Translations under genes and position numbers: made by a program | The notes under the pieces: generated by a model | The model's input: the letters and a program-made list of their open reading frames with translations, nothing else | Told to the model about the DNA's origin: nothing | Databases searched by the model: none | Shown: in pieces, positions 59,285 to 64,000 of the stretch | How the letters are laid out: the number at the start of each line of letters is the position of its first letter | Numbering within the stretch: the first letter of the stretch is position 1 | NCBI GenBank assembly: GCA_900545925.1 | Contig: URAZ01000019.1 | Location: 8,296-72,295 of the forward strand | Source of the DNA: an uncultured Eubacteriales bacterium | GTDB lineage: Bacteria; Bacillota; Clostridia; Oscillospirales; Oscillospiraceae | Direction: 5' to 3' | DNA length: 64,000 nucleotides

Positions 59285-61609
59285 ATGAAAATCCCTAAAT
59301 TATTCAAAAAGGCTGCGGCTTTTGTAATGGCTGCGGTCACGGCATTATCCATAATGCCTGCGACGGCGTTTGCTGCGGGTGACATCGGGACGATTTCCTT
59401 TTCCCACACCTATGACAGCAACGGTAATGCGATGAGGTACAATTCCAGTGCGAATATCGGCGGCTATACCGTAGGCGGAACGGGAAATTACAAGTACCGT
59501 ATGTTTGTGGACGGAGAGAATGCATTTTGTATTCAGCCGGGAGTACCGCTGAAAACAGGAAACACCTTGAAAAAGGCTTCCTCTGATACTTGGAACGCCC
59601 TTTCAGCCAATCAGAAAAAGGCGGTTGGACTTGCCCTGCTCTATGGGTATCAGGGCAACCGAAATAATCTGTCGGGAAGTGATGATGAAAAATGGCTTGC
59701 CACGCAGACCCTCGTATGGGAGTTTGTCACAGGCTGCCGTGAAGCCACAGGCTCATATAACCAGACAAGCACCACCGTTTACAGCCTGCACTTCGGTTCA
59801 AATTATGCCAACAGCGGAGCAAGGGCAGTGTATGACCAGATTGTTGCAATGCTGCGTGAGCATAACACCATTCCGAGCTTTATGTCGGGCGGTAAGAATG
59901 ACATCACAAAGGAGCTTGCCTACAAGGACGGAAAGTACAGCATCACATTGACGGACAGCAACGGCGTCCTTTCCGATTACAGCTTTTCAAGCTCTGACAG
60001 CAATGTGAGTGTATCGAAGTCTGGAAATAAGCTGACAATCAGCTCCACCGTAGCTATCAGCGGTTCTGTCCGCATTACGGCAAAGAGGAACAATGTGCCG
60101 ACTGTCAGCAGCAGTGCAAAGCTCATTGCCTATGGCGACCCGAACTTGCAGGATTTGGTAACAGGTGTGGAGAATGCTGATACCGTGTCTGCATATATCA
60201 ATATCGAAACGCCGACAGGCACGATTGCCCTCAAAAAGACTTCTGAGGACGGAGTTGTGGAGGGTATCTCTTTTACAATCAAAGGTGATAACTTCAATAA
60301 GACAGTTAAGACAGGAAAGGACGGCTCTGTCTCCGTGGAGGGATTATTCCCTGGCACTTATACCGTCACAGAACAGTCCATTGACCGTTATGAGCCGCAG
60401 AAAACCCAGACCGTGACCCTTATTGGAGGAAAAACCTCTACTGTGACCTTCAGCAATACTTTGAAGCGTGGCAGTCTGGAAATCGTCAAGACTTCCGAGG
60501 ACAATCTGGTGGAGGGAATGAAATTCCACCTTTACGGCACATCTTTAAGCGGCTTGCCTGTTGACGAGTATGCCGTGACTGATAAAAACGGTCTGGCAAA
60601 GTTTGAAAATGTCCTTATCAGCGGCGATACCCCGTATGTGGTTGAGGAAGTGGATACCGCAGTCCGCTATGTCGTTCCTGCTTCCCAGACAGCTCCGATT
60701 GAATGGAACAAGGTCACAAAACGCAGCTTCGATAATGTATTGAAGAAATTCCAAGTGACTGTGACAAAGACCGATGCAGAAACAGGTTCTCCGCAGGGCG
60801 ACGCTTCTCTTGCGGGTGCGGTTTACGGCATTTATAAGGGTGAGGAACTGATTGACACCTACACGACTGATGAAAACGGTCAGTTTACGACCAAGTATTA
60901 TATCTGTGATAATGATTGGACTGTCCGTGAAATCAGCCCGTCCGAGGGGTATCTTCTGGATACTGCAATCCACAAGGTAGGTGCAGAACCAGAGTTATAC
61001 ACGGTAGAGCTGAACAGTACCGCAAACGATGTGAATGAACAGGTCATCAAAGGCAATATCGCAATCATCAAGCATACGGACAACGGAGAAACCCAGATTG
61101 AAACACCTGAAGAAGGTGCGGTATTTGAAGTGTTCCTCAAATCCGCAGGCAGCTATGAAAATGCAAAGGAAACCGAGCGTGATGTGTTGACCTGTGACGA
61201 GAACGGCTTTGCCCAGACAAAGGATATGCCGTATGGCATTTATACCGTCCGTCAGACCTCTGGTTGGGAGGGACGTGAACTGATGAAAGATTTTGATGTG
61301 TTTATCAGCAAGGACGGTCAGACCTACCGCTACCTTATCAACAACGCTAACTTTGAGAGCTATATCAAAATCGTAAAGAAAGATGTGGAAACAGGTAATA
61401 CAATCCCGTATGCAGGTGCAGGCTTCCAGATTTACGACCCAAATGGAAACCTTGTGACTATGACTTTCACTTATCCCGAAGTGACGACCATTGACACCTT
61501 CTATACTACGGCAGACGGCGACCTTATCACACCGCAGACGCTGGAATACGGCAAAGGCTATTCCCTCGTGGAAGTGCAAGCCCCGTATATCGGGATGGTC
61601 AAGAGGTAA
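59285..61609 (+). CDS. Cna/SpaA-type surface adhesin, 3' end lost
   Basis: 774 residues: a Sec signal peptide (KAAAFVMAAVTALSIMPATAFAAG), a thioester-domain-like module (residues about 30-190; NAFCIQPG with Cys and WLATQTLVWEFVTG with Gln), a BIG2-like module (about 215-290), then SpaA/prealbumin-like repeats (GTIALKKTSEDGVVEGISF; GSLEIVKTSEDNLVEGMKF; NIAIIKHTDNGETQI; YIKIVKKDVETGNTIP). Family proteins continue with more repeats and an LPxTG-type anchor. Here the sequence stops abruptly after SLVEVQAP followed by YIGMVKR, so the sortase anchor is missing and the product would be secreted or degraded. Confidence 0.85.
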   Translation: MKIPKLFKKAAAFVMAAVTALSIMPATAFAAGDIGTISFSHTYDSNGNAMRYNSSANIGGYTVGGTGNYKYRMFVDGENAFCIQPGVPLKTGNTLKKASSDTWNALSANQKKAVGLALLYGYQGNRNNLSGSDDEKWLATQTLVWEFVTGCREATGSYNQTSTTVYSLHFGSNYANSGARAVYDQIVAMLREHNTIPSFMSGGKNDITKELAYKDGKYSITLTDSNGVLSDYSFSSSDSNVSVSKSGNKLTISSTVAISGSVRITAKRNNVPTVSSSAKLIAYGDPNLQDLVTGVENADTVSAYINIETPTGTIALKKTSEDGVVEGISFTIKGDNFNKTVKTGKDGSVSVEGLFPGTYTVTEQSIDRYEPQKTQTVTLIGGKTSTVTFSNTLKRGSLEIVKTSEDNLVEGMKFHLYGTSLSGLPVDEYAVTDKNGLAKFENVLISGDTPYVVEEVDTAVRYVVPASQTAPIEWNKVTKRSFDNVLKKFQVTVTKTDAETGSPQGDASLAGAVYGIYKGEELIDTYTTDENGQFTTKYYICDNDWTVREISPSEGYLLDTAIHKVGAEPELYTVELNSTANDVNEQVIKGNIAIIKHTDNGETQIETPEEGAVFEVFLKSAGSYENAKETERDVLTCDENGFAQTKDMPYGIYTVRQTSGWEGRELMKDFDVFISKDGQTYRYLINNANFESYIKIVKKDVETGNTIPYAGAGFQIYDPNGNLVTMTFTYPEVTTIDTFYTTADGDLITPQTLEYGKGYSLVEVQAPYIGMVKR

Positions 61610-61617
61610 GGCGGCTT

Positions 61618-61944
61618 TTGTGGGAAAAAGGTAATACCGTTGAGACGGTATGCCAGTTAGTTCTGAGAAAACCGGCAGTACATATCAACATTGATGTGGA
61701 TGTTGAGGAACTGGTGCAGGATAAAAGAGGGGCGGCAACCTATGGTCAGATCAAGGATTACGTTCTTGAGCATAGCGGCTTGAAGGTCAGCAGTCTGTAT
61801 ATCGCACAGGTGAAGCAGAAGTACGGCATCATCGAGCGTGAGAATTACAACAAGACAAAGTCTGAAAACGTCAAGCAGCCCCAGTGCCCGCCGGAGAAGG
61901 AAAAGGCAATTACGGAGGCGTTGAAACATTTTGGAATGATTTGA
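61618..61944 (+). pseudogene. Displaced 3' tail of rlmD (right end of the element)
   Basis: The frame from 61618 encodes VETVCQLVLRKPAVHINIDV... to KAITEALKHFGMI, ending at 61944: a full tail of the kind fused to rlmD at 56613-56948 but without the enzyme. After GTTGAGACGGTA (61639-61650) the two tails align residue by residue (TY..IK.Y, LKV...YIA.VK, KQP..P..EK..AI..ALKHF). A start codon and ribosome site are lacking, so it is not expected to be translated as a gene of its own. Confidence 0.82.
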
Positions 61945-61958
61945 CTTCAACATAAGGA

Positions 61959-62000
61959 AAACCCGAAGCAGCACGGTAAAGGTACTGCTTCGGGTTTTTT
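61959..62000. terminator. Bidirectional terminator between element end and HxlR gene
   Basis: ACCCGAAGCAG / CTGCTTCGGGT followed by TTTTTT on the plus side, with A-rich flank for the minus-strand gene. Confidence 0.9.
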
Positions 62001-62331
62001 ACTGTTTGGCCTTATATGCTTCGCCCCAAGCCTGCATGGAATCCAGAATGGGCTTCAGGCTTTTACCGAGTTCCGTCAGCGAATACTCCACTCTCGGCGG
62101 TACTTCGGCGTAGACCTCACGGTGGACAAGCCCGTTTTCCTCCATCGCCCGGAGTTGGGCGGTCAAGACCTTTTGGGACACATTGCCTACGGACTTTTTC
62201 AGCTCCCCGAACCGCTTCGTTCCCGGCATCAGGTCACGCAGAATCAGCACCTTCCACTTATCCCCGATGAGGGTCAGCGTGGTCTCCACGGGGCAGGCGG
62301 GAAGAGTGGCTTTTGCGGTCATTTCGCTCAT
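61999..62331 (-). CDS. HxlR-family winged-helix transcriptional regulator
   Basis: 110 residues with the family signature: a single N-terminal Cys in ACPVETTLTLIGDKWKVLILRDLM, then GELKKSVGNVSQKVLTAQLRAMEENGLVHREVY and VEYSLTELGKSL. The Cys near position 13 is the site used by redox or electrophile-sensing members such as YodB/HypR. Divergent from the SnoaL-like gene with a shared control region containing a palindrome also found before the PNPOx-like gene. It probably represses those genes until an electrophile or oxidant arrives. Confidence 0.92.
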   Translation of the reverse strand: MSEMTAKATLPACPVETTLTLIGDKWKVLILRDLMPGTKRFGELKKSVGNVSQKVLTAQLRAMEENGLVHREVYAEVPPRVEYSLTELGKSLKPILDSMQAWGEAYKAKQ

Positions 62332-62410
62332 ATTTGAATCCCTCCCATAAAAATGTTTTCAAGCGCCAAATTGCCGGAAAACCCAGGAACGGCGCAATCG
62401 TTTCTTTCTG

Positions 62411-62494
62411 GTAACTACCCATTAGTTTCTATTTGGTAACTACGGCACAATATTGTGCTTACTTTACGAATTGGGGCTACGGCATTATTATAAT
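62411..62494. promoter_or_regulatory. Divergent control region with candidate HxlR operator
   Basis: GCACAATATTGTGC (62445-62458) is a perfect palindrome. GTAACTAC occurs twice, 27 bases apart (62411-62418 and 62437-62444). TATAAT is at 62489-62494 facing the SnoaL-like gene. The inner 12-mer CACAATATTGTG and the following (C/G)TACTT recur at 63472. Confidence 0.7.
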
Positions 62495-62542
62495 GCCAGA
62501 GGCAAACGAAAGCAAGCCCAATTACCAAGGAGGTTACTCAAA

Positions 62543-63448
62543 ATGAAAAAAATTCTTTCCCTCGCGCTGGCTCTTGCCATGATCGGCACAGCTCTCACCG
62601 GCTGCGGCTCCAAGGACGCTGCTACCAAAACACCCGCTGAAAACACCCAGCAGACTGCACCTGTCCAGCAGGAGCAGAGCCAGACCGAAAAGGCGCTGGC
62701 GCTCATCAACACCTTTGCCACCGGCGATACGGACACCGCCCGCAGCCTGTTGGCGGATGGCTACATCCAGCACAATCTGGCATACGGCACCGGTGCGGAT
62801 GCCTTTATCGGTTCCGTGGAATATCTCGCATCCGCCGATGTGAAAACCACTGTGAACAACATCCGTGCTTTTGAGGACGGCGACAAGGTGTTCTTGCAGA
62901 CGATTTACAATTTTGCCGGTGCCGGTGAGCAGGTCGCCTTTGACATCTTCCGCTTTGACGGAGACGGCAAGATCGCCGAGCATTGGGACAATCTGGCGGC
63001 GCTGGCCGAGCCGAATCCCTCCGGTCACACCCAGATGGACGGCACGATGGAGGTCACGGATCTGGATAAGACCGAGGAAAACCGGGAGCTGGTCAAGAAT
63101 TTCCTCTACGATGTCATGCAGGGCAACAACCTCGATAAGACCCCGGATTACTTTGATGGTGATGCCTACATCCAGCACAACAGCGGCATTGCCGATGGTG
63201 TGACCGGTCTGAACGCCGCACTGGGCGCTCTGGCGGAGCAGGGCATCTCCATGGTGTACGATGAAGTTCACATGGTTCTGGCGCAGGGCAACTTCGTCCT
63301 TGCCGTCAGCGAGGGGACCTTCGGCGGCGCGCCCACCAGCTACTATGACCTGTGGCGTGTGGAGAACGGCAAGATCGCCGAGCATTGGGATGTGATGGAG
63401 ACCATTGCAGACCAGTCCACCTGGCAGAATCAGAACGGCAAGTTCTGA
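62543..63448 (+). CDS. Lipoprotein with two SnoaL/NTF2-like domains
   Basis: 301 residues: a lipoprotein signal (SLALALAMIGTALTGC, Cys about 22), a Gln/Thr-rich spacer, and two tandem alpha+beta barrels of the SnoaL/NTF2 type (about 55-165 and 175-295). Each repeat has the pattern YIQHN(L/S)... and DxxRxx.GKIAEHWD. The first ends FDIFRFDGDGKIAEHWDNL and the second YYDLWRVENGKIAEHWDVM. Single-domain SnoaL-like proteins bind small hydrophobic ligands or act as hydratases; two-domain surface forms are uncharacterised. ATG 62543 has AAGGAGG 9 bases upstream. Confidence 0.85.
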   Translation: MKKILSLALALAMIGTALTGCGSKDAATKTPAENTQQTAPVQQEQSQTEKALALINTFATGDTDTARSLLADGYIQHNLAYGTGADAFIGSVEYLASADVKTTVNNIRAFEDGDKVFLQTIYNFAGAGEQVAFDIFRFDGDGKIAEHWDNLAALAEPNPSGHTQMDGTMEVTDLDKTEENRELVKNFLYDVMQGNNLDKTPDYFDGDAYIQHNSGIADGVTGLNAALGALAEQGISMVYDEVHMVLAQGNFVLAVSEGTFGGAPTSYYDLWRVENGKIAEHWDVMETIADQSTWQNQNGKF

Positions 63449-63471
63449 TCGTTACCCGGAGGTAACCATAC

Positions 63472-63517
63472 CACAATATTGTGCGTACTTCACAAGCCGT
63501 ACAAATCGCATTACAAT
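63472..63517 (+). promoter_or_regulatory. Candidate HxlR operator and promoter of the PNPOx-like gene
   Basis: CACAATATTGTG (63472-63483) is the same 12-base palindrome as at 62446, followed by CGTACTTCACAAG, and TACAAT lies at 63512-63517. The palindrome-to-(-10) distance is 28-31 bases in both promoters. Confidence 0.7.
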
Positions 63518-63560
63518 CAAAGCATCAAGAGAAAACAACAAAATTTTGGAGGTACTTATC

Positions 63561-63956
63561 ATGAACAAAGTCGTAGAATTTCTGAATGCCAACCCTGTGC
63601 AGTATCTGGCTACCGTCGGTCGTGACGGTAAGGCAAAGTGCCGCCCGTTTATGTTCGCTGGCGAACTGGACGGCAAGCTGTGGTTCTGCACCAACAACAC
63701 CAAGGACGTCTACAAGGATATGCAGGAGAACCCGGAGGTAGAGATCTCCGTTTCCAGCCCGGAATACGCATGGATTCGTCTGCATGGCAAGGCTGTGTTT
63801 GAGAACAACATGGCTGCCAAGGAAATGTGCATCCAAAACCCCATCGTGAAAGGTCAGTACGGAGAGGCCACTAACCCTATTTTCGAGGTGTTCTATCTGG
63901 ATAATGCCCACGGCGTCATCGCCGACTTCTCCGGCAACCCTCCCTACGAGTTCTAA
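63561..63956 (+). CDS. Pyridoxamine-5'-phosphate-oxidase-like (split-barrel) flavoprotein
   Basis: 131-residue PNPOx-like split-barrel protein of the kind that binds FMN, heme or F420. YLATVGRDGKAKCRPFMF is the family entry motif (with the conserved RP); LWFCTNNTKDVYKDMQENPEVEIS follows and then WIRLHGKAVFENN. Chosen start ATG 63561 has GGAGG 9 bases upstream. Its link to the HxlR operator suggests a role in handling reactive quinones or nitro/aldehyde compounds, as for related regulated flavoproteins; substrate unknown. The region 63957-64000 shows no gene. Confidence 0.88.
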   Translation: MNKVVEFLNANPVQYLATVGRDGKAKCRPFMFAGELDGKLWFCTNNTKDVYKDMQENPEVEISVSSPEYAWIRLHGKAVFENNMAAKEMCIQNPIVKGQYGEATNPIFEVFYLDNAHGVIADFSGNPPYEF

Positions 63957-64000
63957 GAAACTCTCTCAATTCAACATCTTCGGGGCAAGGTGAAATCCCT

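Larger units (their letters stand above)
56601..61650. mobile_element. Remnant of an integrative element inserted at the 3' end of rlmD
   Basis: Bounded by the two att-like repeats. The cargo differs in base and codon use from the flanks (more A and T). It holds a replacement rlmD tail, a small element protein, a ParA/ParB pair and a surface adhesin cut off mid-domain, then the displaced tail at the far end. No integrase, relaxase, VirB4-type ATPase or coupling protein is present, so most of the conjugation machinery has been lost by internal deletion; the junction is near 61595-61620. Confidence 0.75.

Overview
This is a 64 kb stretch of a GC-rich, low-skew Firmicute chromosome, most likely a gut Clostridia/Oscillospiraceae member. 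The evidence is the order dnaA-dnaN-yaaA-recF-remB-gyrB-gyrA, a T-box-controlled ileS, soj/spo0J-type parA-parB with a consensus parS, several PadR regulators, RNase Y, and dispersed hairpin repeats of a kind common in that family. Genus cannot be fixed from the sequence. No rRNA, tRNA or CRISPR array was seen.

Layout. 1-1.6 kb: the 5' part of ileS with its T-box leader. 1.7-4.7 kb: a parvulin-type foldase, a lipid kinase and a GNAT acetyltransferase. 4.9-6.6 kb: a PadR gene coupled to a prefix-domain FtsW/RodA-like membrane protein. 6.7-17.2 kb: TauE/SafE exporter and HAD phosphatase, secA, pgeF, an orphan solute-binding lipoprotein, asparaginase and a UvrD-type helicase. 17.3-20.8 kb: a lipoprotein/membrane protein pair, a second PadR pair, and birA divergent from bioY across a BirA operator. 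21-36 kb: rny, an enoate-reductase-like flavoenzyme, tcdA, a phosphodiesterase, an Asp/Glu racemase, a BMP-type lipoprotein, a circularly permuted GH3 protein, a BaiN-like flavoprotein, a type Ic aminotransferase, tadA, degV and rsmG. 36.5-46 kb: rnhA and the replication/topology cluster, all on the minus strand, with DnaA boxes on both sides of dnaA. 46-54.6 kb: azlC and a frame-broken azlD, a CAT-like gene, mscL, serS, a coiled-coil protein, parB, parA, parS, lexA and a radical SAM gene.

At 54.6 kb coding switches to the plus strand: a lipoprotein, a second parS and rlmD. The 3' end of rlmD is replaced by an extension that looks element-supplied. From there to 61.65 kb lies an AT-richer mobile-element remnant with its own ParA/ParB and a truncated Cna/SpaA-type surface protein. 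It ends in a displaced second copy of the same type of rlmD tail. The window closes with a divergent HxlR regulator, a two-repeat SnoaL-like lipoprotein and a PNPOx-like flavoprotein; a shared 12-bp palindrome upstream of the last two suggests one regulon.

Three classes of small non-coding repeat sit in the gaps: a 'GTAGGGGCCGA' hairpin family (eight loci), a 'CTCCGCCATTTGC' hairpin family (three loci), and two MITE-like elements of 169-170 bp with near-perfect terminal inverted repeats, one of them lodged between lexA and its probable terminator.
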